In this document: positions 38,359 through 47,157 of the stretch, piece after piece
How the letters are laid out: every line of letters starts with the position of its first letter
How positions within the stretch are numbered: the first letter of the stretch is position 1
DNA from: Algoriphagus zhangzhouensis
Lineage (GTDB): Bacteria; Bacteroidota; Bacteroidia; Cytophagales; Cyclobacteriaceae
Assembly: GCF_900148515.1 (NCBI RefSeq)
Contig: NZ_FRXN01000003.1
Coordinates: 124,001 to 188,000 of the forward strand
Direction of reading: 5' to 3'
DNA length: 64,000 nt
Program-made: the position numbers and the translations under genes
The notes under the pieces: model-generated
What the model saw: the letters and a program-made list of their open reading frames with translations, nothing else
What the model was told of the DNA's origin: nothing
Database searches by the model: none

Positions 38359-39363
38359 CTAAAACGTCATTTCACTAAAAGCCTTTGCAGTTAATTCCAA
38401 AGAATGGATTCTAGCTTGATGGTCGAAAATATTGGTAGTGATCATCACTTCATTCACCCCAGTATATTTGATCAATTCCTGTAAACCTTCTTTTACCGCT
38501 TCTTTTGTCCCCACAAATGTCACAGCCATCATATTCTGAAGTGCAGCTGCCTCAGGCTCTGAAATGTGGCGAAGGAAATCTTTTAAAGGCTCTCTAAGCG
38601 GTAAGGATCTTCCTTGAATCACACCTAAAGCCATTTGGAAAAATGATGTAGCAAAAAGATCAGCTTCTTCTTGAGAGTCTGCGGCAATGACATTGACACA
38701 GGAAATCACATAAGGCTCCTTTAAATATTCAGAAGGTTTAAAATGGTCTTTATAGTATTCTACAGCCTGAACAAACTGTGCTGGTGCAAAATGAGAGGCA
38801 AAGGCATAAGGCAAACCTCTTTCAGCAGCCAAAATTGCACTGCTCATACTGGAGCCCAGGATATAAATAGGAACTTCCAATCCTTCTGCAGGAAATGCGC
38901 GTACAGAAGAACGCGAATTATCTAAAGAAAAATATCGTTGCAGATCTTCCAAATCATTGGGGAAATCCTGAACTGTTTCAATTCTTCCTCTTCTCAAAGC
39001 AGAAGCAGTCTTTTGATCTGTTCCCGGAGCTCTACCTAATCCCAAATCAATCCTTCCTGGATAAAGTGTCTCTAATGTTCCAATTTCCTCAGCGACCATC
39101 AAGGCTGAATGATTTGGCATCATAATTCCTCCAGAACCTACTCTGATCTTTTCGGTGCCTCCGGCGATATAGCCCATCAGGACTGTTGGGGCTGAACTTC
39201 CCACATAAGGCATGTTGTGATGCTCTGCCAGCCAGATTCTGGTAAAACCCAATTTCTCTGCATTTCGAGCAACATCCAGACTCCTTTGGTAGGCATCTTT
39301 GGCATCAAAACCATCTTTGATTACGGCTAGGTCTAAGATGGAATAGGATACTTTATTATTCAT
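38359..39363 (-). CDS. LLM-class flavin-dependent oxidoreductase
   Basis: 334 residues of the luciferase-like monooxygenase fold. Family blocks are SILDLAVIKDG at the start, LGFTRIWLAEHHNMP near 35, GGTEKIRVGSGGIMMPNHSA, ALETLYPGRIDLGLGRAPGTD-like, and YILGSSMSSAILAAERGLPYAFASHF. These enzymes use reduced FMN and oxygen; the substrate is unknown. This subgroup is the YhbW/MsnO8-like branch common in Bacteroidota. A perfect 19-base palindrome at 39416-39434 lies 53 bases upstream of its start and may be an operator shared with or separate from dapA control. Confidence 0.9.
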   Translation of the reverse strand: MNNKVSYSILDLAVIKDGFDAKDAYQRSLDVARNAEKLGFTRIWLAEHHNMPYVGSSAPTVLMGYIAGGTEKIRVGSGGIMMPNHSALMVAEEIGTLETLYPGRIDLGLGRAPGTDQKTASALRRGRIETVQDFPNDLEDLQRYFSLDNSRSSVRAFPAEGLEVPIYILGSSMSSAILAAERGLPYAFASHFAPAQFVQAVEYYKDHFKPSEYLKEPYVISCVNVIAADSQEEADLFATSFFQMALGVIQGRSLPLREPLKDFLRHISEPEAAALQNMMAVTFVGTKEAVKEGLQELIKYTGVNEVMITTNIFDHQARIHSLELTAKAFSEMTF

Positions 39364-39415
39364 ATTGGTTTAGTTTACTATCCCTGCAAACCACGAGAAA
39401 AAATAAATCGTTCGC

Positions 39416-39434
39416 GGTTTAAACTGTTTAAACC
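39416..39434. promoter_or_regulatory. Perfect 19-base palindrome between the flavin enzyme and dapA
   Basis: GGTTTAAAC-T-GTTTAAACC has 9-base arms and a 1-base centre. It lies 53-71 bases upstream of the flavin oxidoreductase start and ~109 bases upstream of dapA. The symmetry fits a dimeric regulator site. No regulator gene is adjacent and the site has no T run, so it is not a terminator. Confidence 0.6.
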
Positions 39435-39487
39435 ATGATTTCTCACAATTTATCTTATATCAAATCCCTCAAAAATCTTCCCGACTT

Positions 39488-39518
39488 CTGCCAAAACTCC
39501 TAGAGACCTTTATCTTTG
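39488..39518 (+). promoter_or_regulatory. dapA promoter
   Basis: An exact -7 box TATCTTTG (39511-39518) with a CTG (39488-39490) 20 bases upstream as a weak -33. The start codon is 24 bases after the box, giving a leader of roughly 18 bases. Confidence 0.6.
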
Positions 39519-39542
39519 CAAGCTCTTAACCTTAAATAAACC

Positions 39543-40406
39543 ATGAACCAGCTGTGCGGTACGGGTGTGGCATTAGTCACGCCATTTAATGACGATTACA
39601 CGATAGACTTTCCAAGTCTAGCAAAACTGATTGATTTTACGATTGACGGAGGGGTTGACTATTTGGTAGTATTAGGTACTACTGGAGAAACAGCTACTTT
39701 AACATCAAAGGAAAAGAAAGAGGTTCTTGATTTTTGCTTAAAACAAAATAATAATCGCGTACCTGTGGTTTATGGAATTGGAGGAAACAACACTCAGTTG
39801 GTTTTGGATGAAATTGCCAACACTGACTTTGCTGGAATAACAGCGATTCTTTCTGTCAGCCCATATTATAATAAGCCTAGTCAAGCTGGTATCATAGCAC
39901 ATTACAAAGAAATCGCCGATGCCTGTCCGGTTCCAGTGATATTGTACAATGTCCCAGGAAGAACCATGTCCAATATGACTGCTGAAACCACTTTAGCTTT
40001 GGCTCAACATTCCAATATCATCGGAATGAAGGAGGCAAGTGGAAATTTGGAACAATGCATGCAGATCGCTGCCAATAAGCCTGATGATTTCTTGTTGATT
40101 TCAGGTGATGATTTAATGACCAAAGCCCTTTATTCAATTGGAGGAGTTGGAGTTATTTCTGTTTTGGCAAACGCGATCCCTTCAACTTTTAAAGCCATCT
40201 GCCATGGCAAGGAAAAAGAAAGTAGAAAGGCGGCCTATTCTCTTCTAGAAGTCAATGACTTAATGTATAGAGAAGGAAATCCTGTTGGTATCAAAAACTT
40301 CCTTTGTCATTTGGGAATTTGTGATGATCAGGTGAGGCTTCCAATGTTAAGAGCTAGCCTAGAATTGAATCAATTGATCAAAACCGCTGCACAAAAGTTT
40401 ATGTAA
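39543..40406 (+). CDS. dapA: 4-hydroxy-tetrahydrodipicolinate synthase
   Basis: 287 residues, the usual length. It condenses pyruvate and aspartate semialdehyde, the first step towards diaminopimelate and lysine. Signatures are GTGVALVTPFNDD at the start, VLGTTGETATL (the TTGE binding site), SPYYNKPSQAG, and the Schiff-base lysine in GMKEASGNLEQ. The proton-shuttle Tyr is in VPVILYNVPGRT. The xseA start follows its stop directly (TAAATG), so dapA-xseA-xseB is one operon with a promoter at 39488-39518. Confidence 0.97.
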   Translation: MNQLCGTGVALVTPFNDDYTIDFPSLAKLIDFTIDGGVDYLVVLGTTGETATLTSKEKKEVLDFCLKQNNNRVPVVYGIGGNNTQLVLDEIANTDFAGITAILSVSPYYNKPSQAGIIAHYKEIADACPVPVILYNVPGRTMSNMTAETTLALAQHSNIIGMKEASGNLEQCMQIAANKPDDFLLISGDDLMTKALYSIGGVGVISVLANAIPSTFKAICHGKEKESRKAAYSLLEVNDLMYREGNPVGIKNFLCHLGICDDQVRLPMLRASLELNQLIKTAAQKFM

Positions 40407-41726
40407 ATGATTCCAAATTCGCTGTCAATTGCTGAGCTAGGGGATCTCATCAAATCCACTCTGGAAAATGAGCTCTCTCCTACCTATTGGGTTATCGGTG
40501 AAATCGCTGATTTCCGACAGGCACCTCAGGGACATGCATATTTCGAATTGGTAGAAAAACAAGGCAATCAGGTATTAGCAAAAATCCGATGCAATTGCTG
40601 GCAGTTTACATATAGAGCTATTGCTTCTCGCTTTGAAAGTCTGACGGGAAGCGGTATAAAAAATGGAATGAAGGTTCTGGCTCAAGTTCAGGTAACTTTC
40701 CATTCTGTTTATGGCTTGAGCCTCAACATCAAGGACATAGACGCTTCTTTTTCTTTGGGAGAAAGGGCCAGAATCCGTCAAGAGACCATCGATAGATTAA
40801 CTAGAGAAGGATTGATACGACTCAATGCTTCCCAACCTTATCCACCGGTTATTCAAAAAATTGCCATTATTAGTAGTCCAACTGCTGCTGGATATGGTGA
40901 TTTTCTGAATCATTTGGATCACAATCCCAACGGCTTTAAAATCTACCACAAACTATTCCCCTCTTTGATGCAAGGAAATGGGGCAGCTCAAAGTTTAATT
41001 CAAGCTTTGGAAGCAATTGAATCCGAAAAATTGAATTTAGGACTAGAAGCAATCATCATTATTCGAGGAGGTGGAGCTCAATTGGATTTGGACTGTTTTG
41101 ATGATTACAATCTCGCAGTCAAAATCGCCCTAGCCACTTTGCCTGTATTAACAGGAATTGGGCATGAAAGAGATGAAACCGTCGCTGATTTAGTCGCTCA
41201 TACGAGATTAAAGACTCCGACAGCAGTGGCTGATTTTTTACTGGCAGGATTTCGGATTTTTGAGGAAAATTTGGGTTTAACATTAACTCGGCTGGACAGG
41301 TTGACACGAAGTACAATTCAATTCGCAAACAGCCAGTTGGACCAAATCAATCATCGGATCAAAGGCTCAATTCAAAATAGACTGAATCTGGAAAATGAGC
41401 GAATTGCATCCAAAAAATCGCGAATTCTAACGGCTTTTCATGGACAAATTCAATCCAATCAGATTCAAATAGAAGCCAAGGAAAAAGAGATTAAAAAAGG
41501 TTTGGAATTATTTCTAAAACAGGAAAACAAGAATTTGGAAGTGATAGAGAAAAGTCTTTCACAACTCAATCCAATTTCACTTTTGAAACGTGGATATACC
41601 AGGACCGAAATTGGAGGAAAGCCTATTCATCTGTCAAAACCAAAAAAAGGAGATACAATCCAAACCATTACTTCCAATCAAAAAATAAGTAGTACCATTA
41701 CCGATATTGAAACAAAGGAATCATGA
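40407..41726 (+). CDS. xseA: Exodeoxyribonuclease VII large subunit
   Basis: 439 residues. ExoVII degrades single-stranded DNA in both directions and acts in mismatch and lesion repair. An N-terminal OB fold (YWVIGEIADFRQAPQGHAYFELV) precedes the catalytic domain (IAIISSPTAAGYGDFLNHL, EAIIIIRGGGAQLDLDCFDDYNLA, GIGHERDETVADLVAHTRLKTP). A long coiled-coil region and a C-terminal beta segment (PISLLKRGYTRTEI) follow. The start codon abuts the dapA stop, and its own stop overlaps the xseB start by 4 bases, so the subunits are made together. Confidence 0.96.
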   Translation: MIPNSLSIAELGDLIKSTLENELSPTYWVIGEIADFRQAPQGHAYFELVEKQGNQVLAKIRCNCWQFTYRAIASRFESLTGSGIKNGMKVLAQVQVTFHSVYGLSLNIKDIDASFSLGERARIRQETIDRLTREGLIRLNASQPYPPVIQKIAIISSPTAAGYGDFLNHLDHNPNGFKIYHKLFPSLMQGNGAAQSLIQALEAIESEKLNLGLEAIIIIRGGGAQLDLDCFDDYNLAVKIALATLPVLTGIGHERDETVADLVAHTRLKTPTAVADFLLAGFRIFEENLGLTLTRLDRLTRSTIQFANSQLDQINHRIKGSIQNRLNLENERIASKKSRILTAFHGQIQSNQIQIEAKEKEIKKGLELFLKQENKNLEVIEKSLSQLNPISLLKRGYTRTEIGGKPIHLSKPKKGDTIQTITSNQKISSTITDIETKES

Positions 41727-41902
41727 ATTATCAAGAGGCATCCGAGAGGTTAGAGAAGATCTTGGCGGAATTAGAAGAAGGAAAAAAGAGTGTGGATGAA
41801 CTTTCTGAGCTTGTCAAAGAAGCTGCGGACTTGGTAAAGTTTTGCAAAAACAAACTCAAAACCACGGAGGAAGAGGTACAAAAAGCTTTTGAAGAAGCCT
41901 AA
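41723..41902 (+). CDS. xseB: Exodeoxyribonuclease VII small subunit
   Basis: 59 residues, all helical: MNYQEASERLEKILAELEEG at the start matches the XseB signature (YEEALxRLEEIVxxLExG), followed by KSVDELSELVKEAADLVKFC. The start ATG overlaps the xseA TGA (ATGA at 41723-41726). Several copies of this subunit bind the coiled coil of XseA. The gene is short and easy to miss, but context and sequence agree. Confidence 0.95.
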   Translation: MNYQEASERLEKILAELEEGKKSVDELSELVKEAADLVKFCKNKLKTTEEEVQKAFEEA

Positions 41903-42033
41903 TTTTTTAAAAAGAGGCAATAAATACTCAAGGCTTAGAGTTTTAAATACAATTCCTTCAGGTGATTGGCATATTTGTTGCCAAATTTGCAAAAGGGAAG
42001 AGTATTCCTCCTTCAGCTCAGAATCGTGACGAC

Positions 42034-42735
42034 ATGAAAAAGACAATCCAACTAGTATTTATCCTTTCGCTTTTAGCCACATCCATTGATCTTCAAGCTC
42101 AAAACTTCTACAAAGAAAAGATCTCCAGAAACTATATTTTCTCCTTTGGTGTAGGACCTTCCTTTGCTTACATTGATAATGGAGGACAATACAGAGACTT
42201 CAAATTTGATATCAAACCTTCCGTTTCTGCCTCTTTGACCAAAAGAGTTACACCGAAATTTGATGTTCGAGCCACAATGGGTTACCAATCCATCAGTAGC
42301 GGTGGAAATCCAAGTCAAAGAGTTCAAGATCATTGGACGCTTTATGGTTCTTCATTCACTGCAAAAGGACCTGCCTACTATTTTGATGTTATGCCAAGCT
42401 GGAATTTGATTCCTTTCCCTAATCACATGTTGAGAAGCATGTTCAATCTTTATGGAGGCGTAGGTTTAGGGATCATCAATGTCACAACCAAACAGACTAA
42501 ATCATTTTCCTCTGAAGAAACTCCTACCAAGCATTCCATAACAACAGGATATGTTCCTTTTAGAGTTGGATTAAGTTATACGTTGGGACCATATTCAGAT
42601 ATAGCAGGTGAAGGGACCATGCTTTTTACCTTTTCTGATAATCTTGATGGAAATGTTGGATTCAACAGATTTGGTGATCATTTAGGACAAGCTCAAATCG
42701 TATATAGAAGATACTTCCGCCCTAAAAATCGATAA
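42034..42735 (+). CDS. Outer-membrane beta-barrel protein
   Basis: 233 residues from the ATG at 42034, which starts a signal peptide (MKKTIQLVFILSLLATSIDLQAQ). The rest alternates aromatic and small residues in strands typical of 8-stranded outer-membrane barrels: YIFSFGVGPSFAYIDNGG, FDVRATMGYQSISSGG, MFNLYGGVGLGIINV and PFRVGLSYTLGPY. The last residue is Arg, not the usual aromatic, after VYRRYFRPKN. The role is unknown (structural, transport or adhesin). A strong bidirectional terminator separates it from the convergent upxY-like gene. Confidence 0.8.
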   Translation: MKKTIQLVFILSLLATSIDLQAQNFYKEKISRNYIFSFGVGPSFAYIDNGGQYRDFKFDIKPSVSASLTKRVTPKFDVRATMGYQSISSGGNPSQRVQDHWTLYGSSFTAKGPAYYFDVMPSWNLIPFPNHMLRSMFNLYGGVGLGIINVTTKQTKSFSSEETPTKHSITTGYVPFRVGLSYTLGPYSDIAGEGTMLFTFSDNLDGNVGFNRFGDHLGQAQIVYRRYFRPKNR

Positions 42736-42750
42736 GAAAAAAATAAAAAA

Positions 42751-42784
42751 AGAGGCCAGAAATTAATTTCTGGCCTCTTTTTTT
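42751..42784 (+). terminator. Bidirectional terminator between convergent genes
   Basis: AGAGGCCAGAAATT (42751-42764) and AATTTCTGGCCTCT (42765-42778) are perfect complements, folding with a small central loop. A T run follows on the + strand (42778-42784), and an A-rich stretch precedes it (42737-42750), which gives T residues on the - strand. It ends the barrel gene and the upxY-like gene. Confidence 0.92.
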
Positions 42785-43298
42785 ATATCTCAACATGATT
42801 AGGTAATACTTCCAAAAACTTCCTTGGAACACTCATCAGCATGTTTTGATATATTCCTGGAATCCTTATTAGGAAGTAATCCTTATTTCCTTTCTCAATA
42901 CATTCGCCTACCATATTTTGAAGGGGACCACCCATTACTTTCACTTTTTCTCCTGGCTCAATTTCACTTCCATCAGTCTCAACTGCCACGCCTGTATCTA
43001 CGACTCTTTTGATGGTATCTAGATCCTCTTCGCGAACTGTAGCATGATTGCCTGAAAAGTGGACAAACTTCACTGCTCCTGGAATCTGTAAGCATTCCCA
43101 AAGTTTATTTCTCTGGGTTTTGACAAAGACATATCCGTTAAAAAGTGGTCGCTCAACCTTTTTCTTTCGGTCGGACCATTGTCTCAACTCGGTGACCAAT
43201 GGCAAATAAACATCCCAGCCCTCTTCTCTTAATCTATTCGCAACTTTCTTTTCTGATCGTGATGTGGTATACATCACAAACCATTTTAATTCACTCAT
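42783..43298 (-). CDS. UpxY/NusG-family transcription antiterminator
   Basis: 171 residues. The N-terminal NusG (NGN) domain reads KWFVMYTTSRSEKKVANRL, then YLPLVTELRQWSDRKKKVERPLFNGYVFV, and the C-terminus has a KOW-like segment (EPGEKVKVMGGPLQNMVGECI). Specialised NusG paralogues of the UpxY/RfaH type usually start capsule or polysaccharide operons and let RNA polymerase read through them. No such operon is here: the gene ends in a strong terminator, and it has its own promoter (43322-43353). It may act in trans on a distant locus. Confidence 0.9.
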   Translation of the reverse strand: MSELKWFVMYTTSRSEKKVANRLREEGWDVYLPLVTELRQWSDRKKKVERPLFNGYVFVKTQRNKLWECLQIPGAVKFVHFSGNHATVREEDLDTIKRVVDTGVAVETDGSEIEPGEKVKVMGGPLQNMVGECIEKGNKDYFLIRIPGIYQNMLMSVPRKFLEVLPNHVEI

Positions 43299-43321
43299 CT
43301 CGTGTTATTAATTTGGGTATT

Positions 43322-43353
43322 CAAATTTACAAAATCCAATCCGATCTTGTCAA
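43322..43353 (-). promoter_or_regulatory. Promoter of the upxY-like gene
   Basis: On the - strand: -33 TTG (43351-43353), a 21-base spacer, and an exact -7 box TAAATTTG (43322-43329). The start codon is 23 bases downstream. The ABC exporter gene lies just upstream, so read-through is also possible. Confidence 0.65.
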
Positions 43354-43373
43354 TTCCCATCACAATATATGTT

Positions 43374-45119
43374 TTAGATCCTTGCCTGATAAGTATAAAG
43401 TTGATAATACCTAGCCTCCAAAGCGATGAGTTCATCATGTTTCCCTTGCTCTGCTATTTTCCCTTGCTCTATCACTAAAATCTGATCTGCTTGACGAATC
43501 GTGCTGAGTCTGTGAGCTATTACAAAAGTGGTTCTCCCTTTCATCAATTCCTTCAAGGAAGCCTGGATCAGGGTTTCTGATTCGGTATCTAGATTGGAAG
43601 TCGCCTCATCCAAAATCAAAATCTTCGGATCTGCCAATATTGCTCTGGCAATAGCTATCCTCTGCCTTTGTCCACCGGACAACTTGACCCCTCTTTCCCC
43701 AATCAGGGTATCCAATCCATCTTCAAATCGATCTGTAAATTCTTGAACATGGGCCGCATGAACAGCCTGCTGCAATTTCTCCTCTGAAGCATCTGGTCTC
43801 GGGAAAAGAATATTTTCTCTGATTGTTCCTTCGAAAAGAAAATCATCCTGTAACACAACACCCAACTTTGCCCTAAAGGATTCTAAAGTGATTGATTGTA
43901 GGTTTTTCCCATCCAATGTGATTTGACCAGAATCTGGATTTAAGAAGGTTGCTGCCAATCCAGCTATGGTAGTTTTTCCAGAACCTGAAGTTCCTACCAA
44001 AGCAGTAACAGAACCTGCAGGTGCATCAAAACTTACACCCTTTATCACCTCTTTCCCTTCTTCATAGGCAAATGAGACGTCTTTAAATTTGATATCTCCT
44101 TTGAAATCAGAAATCTCAATAGTCCTTTCACTATCATCCGACTCCAAAGGCGTATTCATGATTTCCTCAGTTCTATCCAAACCAGCAAAAGCTTCTGTCA
44201 ATTGGGAACCAATATTGGACATCTGAACAATTGGGGCAATCATAAAGCCCAGATATAGAGTAAAGGCCAAGAAATCACCAAATGTTAATTCTCCTTGCAT
44301 AATCATCCAGCCACCAATTCCCATGATTCCCGCAGAGGCCAAACCTAGTAAAAGCGTTCCTGCTGAAGTCACAAAGGAAGTAGCTGTCAAGCTTGCTTTC
44401 ACATTCAAAAACAGTTCATTTACTCCTTTCTGGAAAGTTCCTATTTCTTGTTCTTCGGCATTAAACCCTTTGATCACTCTTATTCCTCCCAAAGTCTCAG
44501 TCAACCTTCCTGTTACCTGCGCGTTGATCTTCCCTCTTTCCCTGAAAATAGGACGGATTCTTCCAAATGCCTTCATCGACACAAATCCAAAAATAATCAC
44601 CGGTACCAAGACATACAGGGTCATCATTGGGCTGATGCTAATCAATAAAACCATGGAAATGATTGCCGTCAGAACTCCACCAATCATCTGAGCGAAGCCG
44701 GTCCCCACCAGATTCCTCACTCCCTCCACATCAGTCATAATTCTAGATACTAACTCCCCTGTCTTGGTATTGTCAAAGAAGCGAATGGGTAGTTTGATTA
44801 TATGACTCTGGACTCGAGAACGAAGCTGTGCAATTAGATTTTGGGCCTCCACAGAAAGAATCTGAGTTAAGGCATAAGATGTCACAGACTGAATTACGAT
44901 TGCTCCTACAACGGCCGCTATCAGCCATTTGAGCAGGTTAATATCATTGGAAGGAATCACATTATCCACTAAATATTTACTCGCACCTGGAAGAACCAAT
45001 CCTGCCAAACGGCTAATGACTATTAAAAAAAGTCCAAGAAACAGATGTTTCCTTCGAGGCCAAATGATGGTTTTAAAAACCTGACTGATTGTGATTTTTC
45101 GTTCTATTTTAGGCGCCAT
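43374..45119 (-). CDS. ABC exporter, fused membrane and ATP-binding domains
   Basis: 581 residues. Six membrane helices occupy residues ~25-310. The ATPase domain (from ~340) has Walker A GTSGSGKTT, Q-loop VVLQDDFLFEGTIREN, signature LSGGQRQRIAIARAI, Walker B ILILDEATSNLD and switch His in IAHRLST. It is a homodimeric half-transporter of the MsbA/LmrA type. The substrate may be a lipid, a peptide or a drug and cannot be read from sequence. It is a single gene; the upxY-like gene follows after 75 bases with its own promoter. Confidence 0.93.
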   Translation of the reverse strand: MAPKIERKITISQVFKTIIWPRRKHLFLGLFLIVISRLAGLVLPGASKYLVDNVIPSNDINLLKWLIAAVVGAIVIQSVTSYALTQILSVEAQNLIAQLRSRVQSHIIKLPIRFFDNTKTGELVSRIMTDVEGVRNLVGTGFAQMIGGVLTAIISMVLLISISPMMTLYVLVPVIIFGFVSMKAFGRIRPIFRERGKINAQVTGRLTETLGGIRVIKGFNAEEQEIGTFQKGVNELFLNVKASLTATSFVTSAGTLLLGLASAGIMGIGGWMIMQGELTFGDFLAFTLYLGFMIAPIVQMSNIGSQLTEAFAGLDRTEEIMNTPLESDDSERTIEISDFKGDIKFKDVSFAYEEGKEVIKGVSFDAPAGSVTALVGTSGSGKTTIAGLAATFLNPDSGQITLDGKNLQSITLESFRAKLGVVLQDDFLFEGTIRENILFPRPDASEEKLQQAVHAAHVQEFTDRFEDGLDTLIGERGVKLSGGQRQRIAIARAILADPKILILDEATSNLDTESETLIQASLKELMKGRTTFVIAHRLSTIRQADQILVIEQGKIAEQGKHDELIALEARYYQLYTYQARI

Positions 45120-45291
45120 AGCGGGGATTGAATTAGACTTAGGAACTGTAATTCAAGGAAGGAGGTTCAAAATAGGGAAAAGAGAATAGAGATAGTTCAA
45201 TTATTCCCCCAGGCTAGAAAATTGATAACCAAAATACAAAACCGAGCTTTTTCGTTTTTTGGATGCATTTTGCAAGAAGAGTTTAGAAAAA

Positions 45292-45702
45292 ATGGAGCAC
45301 AAAATTCTTGAAATATCAGCAAATGAAGTCTTGCTAATTAGGCATACCGTCATGTGGCCCACTAAACCCATTGACTATGTTCGTTTACCTAATGATGAAA
45401 ACGGGAGACATTTTGGATTATATATCAATGATCAATTGGTCTCTGTAATCTCACTTTTTATAGAAAACTCCTTAGCCCAGTTTCGAAAATTTGCCACTTT
45501 GAAAAAGTACCAAGGAAAGGGTTATGGCACGATACTTTTGAATGAAATTATGTTGATTGCCCAAGAGAATAAGCTCTCCAAAATATGGTGTAACGCTCGA
45601 GTTGAAAAATCATCCTTTTATGAAAAATTTGGGATGCAGATTACCGATAAGACTTTTGAAAAGGGTGGAATTATATATGTAATTATGGAAAAGGGTTTCT
45701 AG
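45292..45702 (+). CDS. GNAT-family N-acetyltransferase
   Basis: About 136 residues from the ATG at 45292 (MEHKILEISANE). The fold shows RKFATLKKYQGKGYGTILLNEI, where the pyrophosphate loop is QGKGYG, and EKSSFYEKFGMQI as the final helix-strand unit. VLLIRHTVMWPTKPIDYVRL near the start fits the ElaA-type acetyltransferases of unknown substrate. It is a single gene opening an accessory stretch of + strand genes. An upstream TTG would extend the frame by 11 codons but without conserved pattern. Confidence 0.85.
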   Translation: MEHKILEISANEVLLIRHTVMWPTKPIDYVRLPNDENGRHFGLYINDQLVSVISLFIENSLAQFRKFATLKKYQGKGYGTILLNEIMLIAQENKLSKIWCNARVEKSSFYEKFGMQITDKTFEKGGIIYVIMEKGF

Positions 45703-45789
45703 CAACCATTCATTGAGAAATTGTCGACTGCTATTTGTAAATTAAAGGAATACTGACTGGGTAACTTTAATTTTAAAACAATTTCAATA

Positions 45790-46290
45790 ATGGATCTAGA
45801 ATTAGGCATCAGTTTATTGACTTCCATAGGAGTAATTGTTTCGGTCATATTCCTAGCCATAGAAATCAAGAAAAACACCGAAGCAGTTCGGTCCAATTTT
45901 TATGATTCATTTGCGAATTCTAATCGGGAATTTTTGAATCAATTAATTGTCGATAAAGAATTGGGTAAGCTCTTCGAAAAAGGGACAAAATCATGGAACA
46001 ATTTAGGAGAAGATGATAAAAGGACATCCAATTACCTGTATATCCAAATGTTCCGAATTTGGGAAAACCTGTTTTACCAAAACAAAATGGAAGTGCTAGA
46101 GCCATGGCTTTGGAACAGTAATAAAAACACGATTATTTCTTATTTTCATCTGAACGGAATTCAAGAATGGTGGAAATTTCGAAGACAATCTTTCTCCAGA
46201 GAGTTTGTGGATTTTTTAGAAAAATCTGAAAAACCAGAAAACGAAATCAAAGTGATTGAGGATTTACAAAAAACATTTAAAGACAAATAA
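45790..46290 (+). CDS. Hypothetical protein with N-terminal membrane helix
   Basis: 166 residues. An N-terminal helix (ISLLTSIGVIVSVIFLAIEIKKNTEAVRS) is followed by a helical soluble domain with FYDSFANSNREFLNQLIVDKELGKLF, IQMFRIWENLFYQNKMEVL and WWKFRRQSFSREFVDF. I know this pattern as a widespread family in marine and soil bacteria without known function. It probably sits in the inner membrane with its helical domain in the cytoplasm. It is followed closely by the DUF6090 gene, perhaps in one transcript. Confidence 0.75.
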   Translation: MDLELGISLLTSIGVIVSVIFLAIEIKKNTEAVRSNFYDSFANSNREFLNQLIVDKELGKLFEKGTKSWNNLGEDDKRTSNYLYIQMFRIWENLFYQNKMEVLEPWLWNSNKNTIISYFHLNGIQEWWKFRRQSFSREFVDFLEKSEKPENEIKVIEDLQKTFKDK

Positions 46291-46327
46291 TCCCTTCATA
46301 ATAATTGTCAAAACAGACCAATTTTCG

Positions 46328-47041
46328 ATGATAAACCTCTTTAGGAAAATTCGCCAAAAACTACTTTCAGGGAATAAGCTCAGTAATTATTTACTCTATG
46401 CCTTTGGTGAAATTCTTCTAGTTGTAATCGGGATTTTGATTGCATTAAAAGTGAATAATTGGAATGAATCAAGAAAAACACTTACAGAAGCCAAAACATA
46501 TATTTCCAGCTTTTATGATGAAAACATCACTAATCAAGAAAGCCTAGAATCCGCTTTATCCTTTTCCAAAACAGCAAAAACAGATATAGACACTTTAAAG
46601 GCAATTCTTTTAAATAGGGAATACACTGACATAAGAATCAAATCCTATATCGGCAGTATGATGGCGCTTTCGAATTTCAGCCCTACGACTACTACCATGG
46701 AGAATATTTCAGCCTCTGGAGAATTTGACTTAATTACTGACATTAATCTCCGAAAGAATATTATTAGCACCTACAACTCCTTTAAAACAACGACAAAACT
46801 TGAAGGGTTACTTGAAACATATGTTAACGAGTTTTTGACACCATTTTTATTAGAAAATCTTCGATTTAGTGATTTCAGTTCTATAAACTCTGATTTTATT
46901 AAAAACCCCATTTTTGAAAATATTGTATTAGGGTACGATGCACTTCTGATTCAAGAGATAAATGGCTATGAAAAGAATTTAGAAAGGCTAAAACAACTAA
47001 ATGAGAATCTATCCCAAGAAAAAAGCAAATACAATGATTGA
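46328..47041 (+). CDS. DUF6090 membrane protein
   Basis: 237 residues from the ATG at 46328. The N-terminus is the DUF6090 signature: INLFRKIRQKLLSGNKLSNY, then one helix (LLYAFGEILLVVIGILIALK) and VNNWNESRK. The remaining ~180 residues form a soluble helical domain with no motif that I recognise. DUF6090 proteins are abundant, often in several copies, in Bacteroidota, and their role is unknown. A longer in-frame start at 46256 would overlap the previous gene and is not supported. Confidence 0.85.
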   Translation: MINLFRKIRQKLLSGNKLSNYLLYAFGEILLVVIGILIALKVNNWNESRKTLTEAKTYISSFYDENITNQESLESALSFSKTAKTDIDTLKAILLNREYTDIRIKSYIGSMMALSNFSPTTTTMENISASGEFDLITDINLRKNIISTYNSFKTTTKLEGLLETYVNEFLTPFLLENLRFSDFSSINSDFIKNPIFENIVLGYDALLIQEINGYEKNLERLKQLNENLSQEKSKYND

Positions 47042-47157
47042 ACCTATACTGAAAAAGGAACTCACCCCTATTCCAATGACTTCAGTTTCCCGATTCTATC
47101 CAGCTATCTTTCGCTGTTACAATTCTAATCTCTCTCAATAAAGCCTTTAGATCACTA

